This document shows, in pieces, positions 10,366 to 17,896 of a stretch of DNA of 51,065 nt (within the stretch, counting starts at the first letter, position 1; each line of letters begins with the position of its first letter). The position numbers and the translations under genes were made by a program. The stretch is from Bacteroidota bacterium (GTDB lineage: Bacteria; Bacteroidota; Bacteroidia; Chitinophagales; Chitinophagaceae): assembly GCA_023429825.1 (NCBI GenBank), contig JAEZDC010000028.1:1-51065 (forward strand), read 5' to 3'. The notes below the pieces were generated by a model. That model ran no database searches. It was given only the letters and a program-made list of their open reading frames with translations, and was not told the DNA's origin.

Positions 10366-10663
10366 AGCAGTAGTACTACGGCACATAGCATCCGCTATGA
10401 CCATAGCATGGTTATTAGTTTGAAAAATCAGTCTACACTAACTTCTTGGGAACTTAAACACGGGGTACGAAACACGTTCAAGAAGAGAATCTTTGGCACG
10501 GATTGTTCGTAGGAAAATTGGAATGAGCCGCAAAATAAACTATTATCTGATAAATCAATGTTTTAGAAAAAACTTTTTTACACATGCTTTTTTGCATAGT
10601 ATAAATACGATTTCACTTTTTATTTTATGGATTCTGTCGAACTTTCCATTCTTAATAGATATA
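10366..10663. other. Divergent intergenic region without a recognised element
   Basis: 298 bp between the minus-strand secreted-protein gene and the plus-strand OmpA-like gene. It is AT-rich, has no convincing ORF, RNA gene or inverted repeat, and I found no exact TAnnTTTG promoter box here. It must hold promoters for both genes. Confidence 0.5.
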
Positions 10664-11539
10664 ATGATGAATAAAGTTTTACTGATATTAACCTTATTTA
10701 CATTTAAGCAATCTGCCGCACAGCATGATACTGCCACAGTACATTTTGATTTTGATAAACATCAACTCAGGACTAATGCAATCGGAACACTCAACAAAAT
10801 ACTTACTTCAAAAAATATATTGTCAATTTCATTATATGGACACTGCGATCAATTAGGAACTAATTCTTATAACGAAAAACTTTCTGAAAAACGGGCTAAT
10901 GCAGTAAAGCAATACTTTTTAGATAACGGCTTATCAGCTGAGAAGATCTCTGTCGTGAAAGGTTATGGTGAAACAATGCCGGTGATTGATCAACTGGATG
11001 AAAACTCAAGGCAGCAAAACAGAAGAGTAGTTATCGTTGTGGAATATGCAACCGAGGCAGATAACATCCCTGTACAAAGTTCTCCGCCTGCGCCTATTGA
11101 TACATCGTCTGCCCCTACCAAAGTGAAGCCCGGGTTAACGGATAAAATAAAAGACAGTACAACCAAACAAGGACAAAATATTGTATTGAAGAATATAAAC
11201 TTCTATGGTGGCCGTCATTTTTTTCTTCCCGAATCATACCCCGCTTTAGCTGAATTACTTGATGCGATGCAAAATATTCCTACACTTGAGATAGAGATAC
11301 AGGGTCATATCTGCTGCCGTGATGACAGTGGTGATGGTGATGATCTTGACACTGGTGAAAGACGACTTAGCCATAACCGTGCAAGAGCAGTGTTTGAATG
11401 GCTTGTAAAAAATGGTATTGATGCAAAGCGAATGAGCTACAAAGGCTACGGTCATCAATTTCCGTTAGTAGATGTTGAAAGAACAGAAGAAGAGAGAACG
11501 ATGAACAGAAGAGTGGAGATAAAAATTTTGAAGAAATAA
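10664..11539 (+). CDS. Secreted protein with two OmpA-like peptidoglycan-binding domains
   Basis: About 291 residues from the double ATG at 10664/10667. An upstream in-frame ATG at 10493 adds an unlikely 57-residue leader ahead of the signal peptide (MNKVLLILTLFTF ... SAAQ), so it was rejected. Domain 1 (about 22-130) has VHFDFDKHQL, GHCDQLGTNSYNEKLSEKRA and NRRV. A Pro/Ser/Thr-rich linker follows. Domain 2 (about 175-290) has a diverged first half, then GHICCRDD...ERRLSHNRARAV and MNRRVEIKIL. OmpA-like domains bind peptidoglycan, so a periplasmic anchoring role is likely. Two such domains with no barrel is less usual. The stop abuts the stop of the convergent acetyltransferase gene with no spacer. 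Confidence 0.85.
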   Translation: MMNKVLLILTLFTFKQSAAQHDTATVHFDFDKHQLRTNAIGTLNKILTSKNILSISLYGHCDQLGTNSYNEKLSEKRANAVKQYFLDNGLSAEKISVVKGYGETMPVIDQLDENSRQQNRRVVIVVEYATEADNIPVQSSPPAPIDTSSAPTKVKPGLTDKIKDSTTKQGQNIVLKNINFYGGRHFFLPESYPALAELLDAMQNIPTLEIEIQGHICCRDDSGDGDDLDTGERRLSHNRARAVFEWLVKNGIDAKRMSYKGYGHQFPLVDVERTEEERTMNRRVEIKILKK

Positions 11540-11983
11540 TTACAGATCGATGCGGTAGAAAAAATCCGTTTCCTTCACCCATCCATTCTTTTCATACAAC
11601 CGCTGCGCTGCATCGTTATCACAACTTGTTTGCAGCATCAGCCATTTACTTCCATTCTCGCATCCCAGTTGTCTTGCTGCATTCAGCAAATTAGAAGCAA
11701 TGCCTTTTCCTCTTTCATTTCGTGATACGAACATATCGTTCAACAACCACGCATTACTCATGCTTACAGAAGAAAAGATGGGATAGAGTTGTGTGAAGCC
11801 GACCAGCTTTCCATTGTCTTCTGCAACAAAAATGACAGACTCATTTCTACTGAGCCTGTCATTTAAAAATTGTTTTGCCTTTTCAATATCTGAATGCTGA
11901 TGGTACCATACCCTGTATTCATCAAAGAGCACAGCAATGTTATTTACATCGGCTGCTGTACCTCTTCTAATCAGCAACGACAT
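11540..11983 (-). CDS. GNAT-family N-acetyltransferase
   Basis: 147 residues, the size of a single GNAT domain. The acetyl-CoA pyrophosphate-binding motif is visible as RNERGKGIASNLL (about residues 93-105), preceded by the strand LVGFTQLYP and followed by LYEKNGW, the usual C-terminal motif. The substrate cannot be told from sequence. It starts one nt after the osmC stop and is almost certainly cotranscribed with it. Its own stop abuts the OmpA-like gene. Confidence 0.85.
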   Translation of the reverse strand: MSLLIRRGTAADVNNIAVLFDEYRVWYHQHSDIEKAKQFLNDRLSRNESVIFVAEDNGKLVGFTQLYPIFSSVSMSNAWLLNDMFVSRNERGKGIASNLLNAARQLGCENGSKWLMLQTSCDNDAAQRLYEKNGWVKETDFFYRIDL

Positions 11984-11984
11984 A

Positions 11985-12398
11985 TTAAGAGAGATTTGCT
12001 TCTAAAGTAATATTCGTATTGAGCAACTGGCTGATAGGGCAGTTTTTCTTCGCTTCTTCAGCACACTCTTCAAACTTTGCCTGATCTATACCAGGCACTT
12101 TCGCGTTCAGCTTTAAAGCAGAGGTTGTGATCTTACCATTGTCTAATGTAATGCCGCACTCTACCTCCAAACTATCGGGCGTAAATCCGGCAGCACCTAA
12201 TACAAAACTTAGCTTCATTGCAAAACATCCTGCATGTGCAGCAGCTATCAATTCTTCAGGATTAGTTCCTACGCCTTCCTCAAAACGTGTTTTGTAAGAA
12301 TACTGAGCATTGCTTAAGGCTGTGCTTTGCGTGGTCACTGTACCACTTCCTTCTTTTCCAGAGCCATTCCAAACGGCTTTCGCAGAACGTGTTGGCAT
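11985..12398 (-). CDS. osmC: OsmC-type peroxiredoxin (organic hydroperoxide reductase)
   Basis: 137 residues, full length for OsmC. The family signature TNPEELIAAAHAGCF carries the peroxidatic Cys58, and CPISQLLN carries the second Cys120; Arg38 lies in the conserved TRFEEG strand. OsmC enzymes reduce organic hydroperoxides in the cytoplasm using these two cysteines. It is transcribed divergently from csaA with only 25 bp between start codons, and the GNAT gene follows one nt after its stop. Confidence 0.93.
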   Translation of the reverse strand: MPTRSAKAVWNGSGKEGSGTVTTQSTALSNAQYSYKTRFEEGVGTNPEELIAAAHAGCFAMKLSFVLGAAGFTPDSLEVECGITLDNGKITTSALKLNAKVPGIDQAKFEECAEEAKKNCPISQLLNTNITLEANLS

Positions 12399-12423
12399 AA
12401 TCGGTTTTATTTATTTTTAGTGA

Positions 12424-12759
12424 ATGAATACAATTAACTGGGAGGACTTCGCAAAAATAGACATCCGCAGCGGAACTATTGCAGAAGTGAAAGATTTTCC
12501 TAATGCTAAAAAACCTGCTTACCAACTTCGTATAGATTTTGGTGCGCTTGGTTTCAAAAATTCTTCCGCACAAATCACTCATCATTATACAAAAGAAGAA
12601 CTTGTAGGAAAGCAGGTTGTGGCCGTTGTAAATTTCCCGGTGAAGCAGATCGCAAATTTTTTCAGCGAATGTTTGGTATTGGGTGTTTATGATAGCAATA
12701 ACCATGTAATTTTATTGCAACCAGATAAAACAGTGCATAACGGCGGAAGAATAGGATAG
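12424..12759 (+). CDS. csaA: CsaA-like tRNA-binding-domain chaperone
   Basis: 111 residues, a single OB-fold tRNA-binding domain. Family motifs are visible in order: FAKIDIRSGTI, NAKKPAYQLRIDFG, SSAQITHHY, GKQVVAVVNFP and FFSECLVLG. CsaA is described as a dimeric export-related chaperone in Bacillus and resembles the C-terminal domain of methionyl-tRNA synthetase. There is no neighbouring secretion gene here. The start at 12424 is fixed by alignment to the family N-terminus. Confidence 0.9.
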   Translation: MNTINWEDFAKIDIRSGTIAEVKDFPNAKKPAYQLRIDFGALGFKNSSAQITHHYTKEELVGKQVVAVVNFPVKQIANFFSECLVLGVYDSNNHVILLQPDKTVHNGGRIG

Positions 12760-12762
12760 ATA

Positions 12763-12814
12763 AGTCAATGAGTCAGTAGATCATTGATACCATTGAATTA
12801 TTGACTGATTGACT
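12763..12814. repeat. Imperfect intergenic hairpin of GTCAAT/ATTGAC units
   Basis: Arms at 12763-12778 and 12799-12814 pair at 14 of 16 positions across a 20-nt loop, between csaA and ogt. The arms are made of AGTCAA/GTCAGT units. It has no U-tract, so it is not a classical terminator. It resembles in style the perfect palindrome at 36045-36091. Confidence 0.6.
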
Positions 12815-12828
12815 AATGACTATTATTT

Positions 12829-13326
12829 ATGAGTGAATTCTACTACACCTATTATGAAAGTCCTGTAGGACTGCTTAAGATCGCCGGAACAGATCTCTGT
12901 ATCACCGAACTCAGTTTTGTTGATAATAAAGACCAGATCAAATATGGTGAACCGGGGTTAAGTGATGTAATGCATCAATGTACCGAACAACTCATCGAAT
13001 TCTTCGCCGGGGAAAGAAAAAAATTCACCTTACCTGTACACCAGGAAGGAACAGAATTTCAGCAAAAGGTTTGGAGTGAGTTGCTGAACATACCTTACGG
13101 AAGGACCATTAACTATATGGACCTTGCGAAAAAAATGGGTGATCCGAAAGTTATACGAGCTGCAGCTGCGACCAATGGAAAAAACAAGATCGCTATCATC
13201 GTACCCTGTCATCGAGTGATAGGCAGTGACAGAAGCTTAGTTGGCTATGCCGGCGGACTCTGGAGAAAAAAGTGGTTGCTCGATCATGAGTTTAAAATTG
13301 CTCATGGTGTGCAGACGCTCTTTTAA
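12829..13326 (+). CDS. ogt: Methylated-DNA--protein-cysteine methyltransferase
   Basis: 165 residues, a normal Ogt/AGT length. The alkyl-acceptor motif is IIVPCHRVIG with Cys127, preceded by the helix-turn-helix region VWSELLNIPYGRTINY and the arginine-finger segment VIRAAAATNGKN. The protein repairs O6-alkylguanine by stoichiometric transfer to the cysteine. The SET-domain gene follows 19 nt later on the same strand and is probably cotranscribed. Confidence 0.95.
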   Translation: MSEFYYTYYESPVGLLKIAGTDLCITELSFVDNKDQIKYGEPGLSDVMHQCTEQLIEFFAGERKKFTLPVHQEGTEFQQKVWSELLNIPYGRTINYMDLAKKMGDPKVIRAAAATNGKNKIAIIVPCHRVIGSDRSLVGYAGGLWRKKWLLDHEFKIAHGVQTLF

Positions 13327-13345
13327 TTCCTCAATTTTCTAAAGA

Positions 13346-13750
13346 ATGTCTCTTAATTTTTTATTGATCGTTAAGCCCAGCAGAATAGATGGCAAAGGTG
13401 CCTTTGCAGCTAATGTAATTCCCGCCAGAAAAAAGATTGGAGACCTTGGAGGTGAAATCATTTCGTTAAGGGAAGCGAGAAAACGAGCTTCGTTAGCCAG
13501 GCGAGTTGCAATGGTTGAATTTGGCGATGGCAGAGCTTTGGATGCCAGTATCAATCCTAATGAACTGAGGTATGTAAATCATTCCTGCGTACCCAATACG
13601 TATATGCGAGTAGCTAATAGCCGGGTTGAATTTTATACACTTCGGTCAATAAAAAAAGGCGAAGAACTCACCTGCAATTACGGCGAAACACATCATGATG
13701 GCCAACTCAAATGCATGTGTGGGGCTAAAGGTTGCAAAGGTTTTCTTTGA
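13346..13750 (+). CDS. Bacterial SET-domain protein (putative protein-lysine methyltransferase)
   Basis: 134 residues, a compact SET domain with a post-SET tail. Visible motifs are the N-terminal GKGAFA (17-22), the SAM-binding RYVNHSCVPNT (76-85), GEELTCNYGE (105-114) with the catalytic-type Tyr112, and a CxC...C tail (Cys123, Cys125, Cys130). With the Cys in NHSC, the tail can bind a zinc ion, as in eukaryotic SET enzymes. Such proteins transfer methyl groups from SAM to lysines; the target here is unknown. Located 19 nt after ogt. Confidence 0.88.
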   Translation: MSLNFLLIVKPSRIDGKGAFAANVIPARKKIGDLGGEIISLREARKRASLARRVAMVEFGDGRALDASINPNELRYVNHSCVPNTYMRVANSRVEFYTLRSIKKGEELTCNYGETHHDGQLKCMCGAKGCKGFL

Positions 13751-13898
13751 CCTGGTCATATCTTTTCCCTATTCAATCGCTTAAAATTCCTGTTCAGCGG
13801 ATTTCATTACAGATGGTTGTAGCATCTTTTCAACTTTATCCTACAGAACCTCCAATTAATCACGGTAGATATACCAATCCAATATGCTGCTGAAAACT

Positions 13899-13925
13899 AA
13901 TCCCGCTTCTTGCGGGATTTTTATT
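13899..13925. terminator. Bidirectional rho-independent terminator at the end of hutG
   Basis: Stem AATCCCGC (13899-13906) and GCGGGATT (13912-13919) with loop TTCTT. The plus strand continues with a T-rich run (TTTTTATT in part). On the minus strand it lies directly after the hutG stop. It can serve both hutG and readthrough from the SET gene. Confidence 0.85.
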
Positions 13926-14985
13926 ATGACCTTAAGGCCTCGTTAATTGCCTTTACAAAATCACTCACAAGGTAACTTACAAGTTTACCAGTTGCAGCGT
14001 CACTTCGACCATCACTTAAACAAGCAGCGCCTTCGCAAATATGGAGATAAGCGGGCTTGGAATCTACTGCAGCAAAACTTAAATATTGCCTTGCATGTAA
14101 AACCGAAATACCTGAAGGCGTAGAAGCACTACTTAAAACATTTTGTATGCAATCAAGATCTAATTCAATTCCGCACAATGTATCATCAGTGAAACCGGTT
14201 GCATGCGCCACAGCCTGGATGAAATTCTTTTTTTCATGAAGGAAGATGTCTTCATACGTAATACAATCTACAAACGGATTATTTACAATATCCATCCACA
14301 CATTCTGCGGGATATAATTTTCATGAATACCAATCACACAGTATTTCTCTAAATAACCATCTTCTTCAGCATAAGTGAATCCATTACCACTATGCCGTCC
14401 CTCCATAGGGCGAAAATCAGAATGTGCGTCCAGGTTGATCGCGTTGATCTGTGCAAGAGGGATCACGCCTGCTTTATGCCATCCCTTTGCCGCGCCTTTT
14501 AAACACGGATACGAATTATTATGTCCACCACCAATTGCGATCGGCAATTTTTTATTCTGCGTAAGCAAATGCATTAACTGCTCTACTTCATCATCGATCA
14601 TATTCACCGCATGGCGATATGCTTCAATCCTCTCTTCTTCTTTATGAGCGTTGCTTTCAATTAGCGCGGCTGCATCACTGAAATCAAAATGTCCCAATAA
14701 CAAAACCTCGCCACCTTCTAAAAAATCATTGCTTTGAATATTCAGAAAAGATTGTAAGAAAGGTATCCATGCTGAATCTGTACCCCCTACTCCAAGATTT
14801 GCTTTTACACCAATATCCTCAGGAACTCCAAACAATACCGTTTTCGCTGAAGAAGATTGCAAACTTTTTTCAAGTTCAGCCGCGTTAGCGATCACCTGTA
14901 TACGCTCGCCGAGTTTGGTTTCAAATCTTCTAATGCGGGTGAGGTTAAGAATATCCTGTTTTGTGTAGAACTTAAAATGATTCAT
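13924..14985 (-). CDS. hutG: Formimidoylglutamase-type ureohydrolase
   Basis: 353 residues of the arginase/agmatinase superfamily. Metal-binding motifs are in place: GGGHNNSYP (His155), NLDAHSDFRP (Asp186, His188, Asp190) and GIELDLDCI near 275. These bind the Mn pair that hydrolyses N-formimino-L-glutamate to glutamate and formamide. The assignment to hutG rather than arginase rests on hutI lying just upstream on the same strand. The 124-bp gap between them holds one copy of the dispersed GTTGCGTCGCAC repeat. Confidence 0.85.
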   Translation of the reverse strand: MNHFKFYTKQDILNLTRIRRFETKLGERIQVIANAAELEKSLQSSSAKTVLFGVPEDIGVKANLGVGGTDSAWIPFLQSFLNIQSNDFLEGGEVLLLGHFDFSDAAALIESNAHKEEERIEAYRHAVNMIDDEVEQLMHLLTQNKKLPIAIGGGHNNSYPCLKGAAKGWHKAGVIPLAQINAINLDAHSDFRPMEGRHSGNGFTYAEEDGYLEKYCVIGIHENYIPQNVWMDIVNNPFVDCITYEDIFLHEKKNFIQAVAHATGFTDDTLCGIELDLDCIQNVLSSASTPSGISVLHARQYLSFAAVDSKPAYLHICEGAACLSDGRSDAATGKLVSYLVSDFVKAINEALRS

Positions 14986-15049
14986 ACTGCAGCAAATTGT
15001 GTTTAAATATAAAGAAGAATATTATGGGGCCAGCTGACGAACATTATTC

Positions 15050-15097
15050 AGCTCCTGTTGCGTCGCACTCTTCAACGTACAGAACATAACTGAGCAA
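15050..15097 (+). repeat. Dispersed intergenic repeat, copy R1
   Basis: The core GTTGCGTCGCACTCTT lies at 15057-15072, between hutI and hutG and antisense to both. Its right flank (ACGTACAGAACATAAC then TGAGCAAG) matches that of the copy at 36000. Confidence 0.8.
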
Positions 15098-15109
15098 GCC
15101 GTACGTAAC

Positions 15110-16339
15110 TCAAACAAATTCACCATTGATCATCACCTTATCTACAAGGTTCTCCCCGAAGGAATATGGCAAGTAAGCTAAAGACGGGATTGGTTTAGTG
15201 AAGATCAGGTTCGCTTTCTTCCCTACAGTAATACTTCCCACTTCATTTTCCACTTCCATAGCATAAGCGCCATTGATCGTTGCTGCGTTGATCGCTTCTT
15301 CCGGCAACATTTTCATTTGTATACAACTCATTGCCACTACCAGGTTCATATTGCCACTTGGCGAAGAGCCGGGATTGAAATCTGTAGCCAAAGCAATTGC
15401 ACATCCTGCATCGATCAATTTTCTTGCGGGTTGAAAAGGCATTCGTAAAAAGAAAGCTGCAGTGGGTAATAATGTACCAATAGTGCCTGAATCAGCCAAC
15501 GTATGGATTGCATCATGATCCATCGTTTCAAGATGATCTACAGAAACTGCATTAAGCTTTACTCCCGCTTGTACACCACCGGAGAGGTTTAACTGGTTAG
15601 CATGGATCTTTGGCTTTAAACCATACCGCATTCCCGCTGTACAAATGGTCTCTGTTTCTTCAGCAGAAAAAAAACCATCTTCACAAAACACATCTATATA
15701 ATCTGCTAATCTATCTTTAGCGATCACCGGCAACATTTCATTTAATATAAGATCAATATAACCTTTGTGATCTTCTTTAAACTCTACAGGATAAGTATGT
15801 GCGCCTAAGAAAGTTGCTTTAATGGGTATCGGAGAAGATGCTTTCAATCTCTTGATCACCCTCAACATTTTCAACTCTCCTTCCACGGTGAGTCCGTAGC
15901 CACTTTTAATTTCTATTGCCCCAGTGCCGAGTTTGATTACTTCCTGCAACCGCTGAAATGCCAGTTGATAAAGCTGATCTTCTGGCATAGCATTTAATTT
16001 TCGGGCAGAATTAAGAATACCACCTCCCTTTGCAGCGATCTCGGCATAGGTCATTCCTTTAATCTTATAGACAAACTCTTCTTCCCTGCTTGCAGCAAAA
16101 ACCAGGTGCGTATGACTATCGCACCAGCATGGCAACACAGTGGCCCCATTTGCATCGATTACAGCCCCGGTAAATTTCTTTTCCCGGTCACTACCATATT
16201 CTGCAATAACCCCATTCTCAATTACGATGTATGCATTTTCAACACATGGTAATTCTGCCAATGCACTTCCTCTCAATAAACTTTGATCTTTTCGTGTATT
16301 GACGAGCAATTTGATATTGGTTATAATGGTTGTGCCCAT
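15110..16339 (-). CDS. hutI: Imidazolonepropionase
   Basis: 409 residues, normal for HutI, an amidohydrolase-fold zinc enzyme that opens 4-imidazolone-5-propanoate to N-formimino-L-glutamate. Visible are the metal site CDSHTHLVFA (His76, His78), KGGGILNSA, EIKSGYGLT, IHANQLNLSGG, VDHLE and ATDFNPGSSPS, which supplies the metal Asp. With hutG it gives the last two steps of histidine degradation; hutH and hutU are not in the window. A TAnnTTTG box ends 4 nt before its start codon. Confidence 0.95.
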   Translation of the reverse strand: MGTTIITNIKLLVNTRKDQSLLRGSALAELPCVENAYIVIENGVIAEYGSDREKKFTGAVIDANGATVLPCWCDSHTHLVFAASREEEFVYKIKGMTYAEIAAKGGGILNSARKLNAMPEDQLYQLAFQRLQEVIKLGTGAIEIKSGYGLTVEGELKMLRVIKRLKASSPIPIKATFLGAHTYPVEFKEDHKGYIDLILNEMLPVIAKDRLADYIDVFCEDGFFSAEETETICTAGMRYGLKPKIHANQLNLSGGVQAGVKLNAVSVDHLETMDHDAIHTLADSGTIGTLLPTAAFFLRMPFQPARKLIDAGCAIALATDFNPGSSPSGNMNLVVAMSCIQMKMLPEEAINAATINGAYAMEVENEVGSITVGKKANLIFTKPIPSLAYLPYSFGENLVDKVMINGEFV

Positions 16340-16343
16340 AAGA

Positions 16344-16351
16344 CAAATCTA
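16344..16351 (-). promoter_or_regulatory. -7 box TAGATTTG of hutI
   Basis: Exact match to the Bacteroidota -7 consensus TAnnTTTG, separated from the hutI ATG by 4 nt, so the transcript would be leaderless or nearly so. No clear TTG -33 box is seen at the usual distance. Confidence 0.55.
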
Positions 16352-16457
16352 ATCTTCATTTACAAGCAGTTGAGATTTTTTTGAACGCGTTTATGCAAAA
16401 GATTTAACTCCTGCATCCTGTACCAAACAATGTCGTTAACAAACTAAAACCAGTACA

Positions 16458-17267
16458 ATGAAAAAAGAAATGTATATCCACATAGAAGAACCTTGCCATG
16501 AGAAATGGAATAAGATGACACAGGAAGAGCAGGGCAGGTTCTGTCACAGTTGCAGTAAGACAGTAGTTGACTTCAGTAACATGAGCGATACACAAATACT
16601 TAATTATTTATCTAAAGCCTCAGGCAATACATGTGGAAGATTTGCAAGCGACCAGCTTGGACGATCTATAGCTATGCCGGCAACTCCTGTTAAGAAAACA
16701 GCCTGGGCTTATATACTATCTCTTCTTCTGCCACTTGGTATTTGGAATAAACTGAAAGCTCAGAAAGAGCCCATGGGCAAACCCGCTATTATAGAGAAGG
16801 TGGATACAAAACAACCCGTAGCTTCCTCACAGGTAAAAAATGAATGTGATACACTGGGTAAGGAGGTAAACTCAAAAAAGCTGACCGATGCCATCAACAA
16901 CAGTAAGGATATAAATGGATCTACCGCAATAATGGGCATGATCGTAGGTTACCATAAAGTGAATGCAGTGGATACTACCACAGCAATCGTAAGAAAGGTG
17001 TTCAAAAATGAGGTGTTCAAGATTTATCCAAACCCTGCTGTCAAAGGCAAAAAAATATCGATACAGGTAAATAAAGTGGGAGAATACCAGGTGCAGTTAT
17101 TAGATCTTGATTCTAAAATGATCATCTATAAAACAGCAAAAGTGACCGCGAAAGGTGAGATGATATTTCTAGATCTGCCTGCAAATCTATCAACAGGAAG
17201 TTATTATATCCGGCTAGTTGAAGCAGGTACCAATAAACAACACGTAGATAAAGTGATCGTAAAATAA
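16458..17267 (+). CDS. Cys-rich N-terminal domain protein with one membrane segment and a T9SS-type tail
   Basis: 269 residues. Residues 11-70 form a Cys-rich domain (PCHEKWNKM, GRFCHSCSKTVVDFSNM, CGRFASDQLGR; Cys13, 29, 32, 59) that is frequent in Bacteroidota and may bind zinc. A single hydrophobic segment lies at about 82-96. The C-terminal 80 residues look like a T9SS type A sorting domain (FKIYPNPAVKGKKISIQV near 188, then STGSYYIRL and a final KVIVK). There is no N-terminal signal peptide, which is odd for a T9SS cargo; the internal hydrophobic segment may act as the membrane anchor or export signal. Function is unknown. Confidence 0.7.
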   Translation: MKKEMYIHIEEPCHEKWNKMTQEEQGRFCHSCSKTVVDFSNMSDTQILNYLSKASGNTCGRFASDQLGRSIAMPATPVKKTAWAYILSLLLPLGIWNKLKAQKEPMGKPAIIEKVDTKQPVASSQVKNECDTLGKEVNSKKLTDAINNSKDINGSTAIMGMIVGYHKVNAVDTTTAIVRKVFKNEVFKIYPNPAVKGKKISIQVNKVGEYQVQLLDLDSKMIIYKTAKVTAKGEMIFLDLPANLSTGSYYIRLVEAGTNKQHVDKVIVK

Positions 17268-17288
17268 TTGGTTTTGGGGATTAACATC

Positions 17289-17313
17289 GCTCCGGTTCTC
17301 CGGAGCTTTTTTT
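17289..17313 (+). terminator. Rho-independent terminator
   Basis: Perfect 7-bp stem GCTCCGG/CCGGAGC with loop TTCT, followed by seven T. It ends the gene at 16458-17267 and lies just before the convergent ubiX stop. Confidence 0.9.
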
Positions 17314-17317
17314 GCAT

Positions 17318-17878
17318 CTAACTATTCCATCTGTATGTGCTGATATCTAATCCTGCAAGGTCTAATATTCTGTCTACAACGGTAGAGGCCGCTTCTTCTA
17401 TTGTTTTTGGAACGCTGTAAAAAGATGGAGTTGCCGGGCAAATAATCCCTCCGGCCAGAGTAACAGCTTCCATATTTTTTATATGAATAAGATTATAAGG
17501 CGTTTCTCTCACGGCCAATATCAGCTTTCTTCTTTCTTTAAGAATTACATCAGCTGCTCTTGTTACAAGATCATTACTGACACCACCAGCGATCCTTCCC
17601 AACGTTCCCATACTGCATGGTGCTATGATCATGATATTATACTTAGCCGAACCTGAAGCAAATGGTGCGTTAAAATCGCTCTTTTCAAAAAAATCAACCT
17701 TGTATTTTTTATAATCTTCATTACCTAACTCCGTTTTCCAAACATCCTTAGCATTATCACTCATTACCACTCCTATCATTTCCCATTGATCTTGCAATAC
17801 CATCAGTTTATCTAATATCAATTTCGGATAAATCGATCCGCTTGCTCCTGTTATTGCCAATACGATCCTGTTTTTCAT
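17318..17878 (-). CDS. ubiX: UbiX-type flavin prenyltransferase
   Basis: 186 residues from the ATG at 17878; an in-frame TTG three nt upstream is unlikely. Motifs: LAITGASGSIYPKL at the N-terminus (FMN site), IIAPCSMGTLGRIAGG, LAVRETPYNLIHIKNM and GGIICPATPSFYS. UbiX makes prenylated FMN, the cofactor of UbiD-type decarboxylases. It follows the ZIP gene by 18 nt. In Bacteroidota using the futalosine route, a UbiX/UbiD pair acts in menaquinone synthesis; a matching prenyltransferase lies at 38588-39532, but no ubiD is in the window. Confidence 0.93.
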   Translation of the reverse strand: MKNRIVLAITGASGSIYPKLILDKLMVLQDQWEMIGVVMSDNAKDVWKTELGNEDYKKYKVDFFEKSDFNAPFASGSAKYNIMIIAPCSMGTLGRIAGGVSNDLVTRAADVILKERRKLILAVRETPYNLIHIKNMEAVTLAGGIICPATPSFYSVPKTIEEAASTVVDRILDLAGLDISTYRWNS

Positions 17879-17896
17879 CAATGCAATTTATTACGT

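Noticed and set aside
10493..10663. N-terminal extension of the OmpA-like protein
   Set aside because: It would bury a clear signal peptide behind 57 residues and has a low-complexity AT-rich composition like intergenic DNA.
12280..12705. Minus-strand frame of 141 codons covering the osmC-csaA boundary
   Set aside because: It is antisense to csaA and overlaps osmC out of frame; both of those have clear family motifs.
13770..13840. Possible further degenerate copy of the dispersed repeat after the SET-domain gene
   Set aside because: Only scattered matches (GTTGTAGCATCTTTTCAAC, then CAGAAC); too weak to count.
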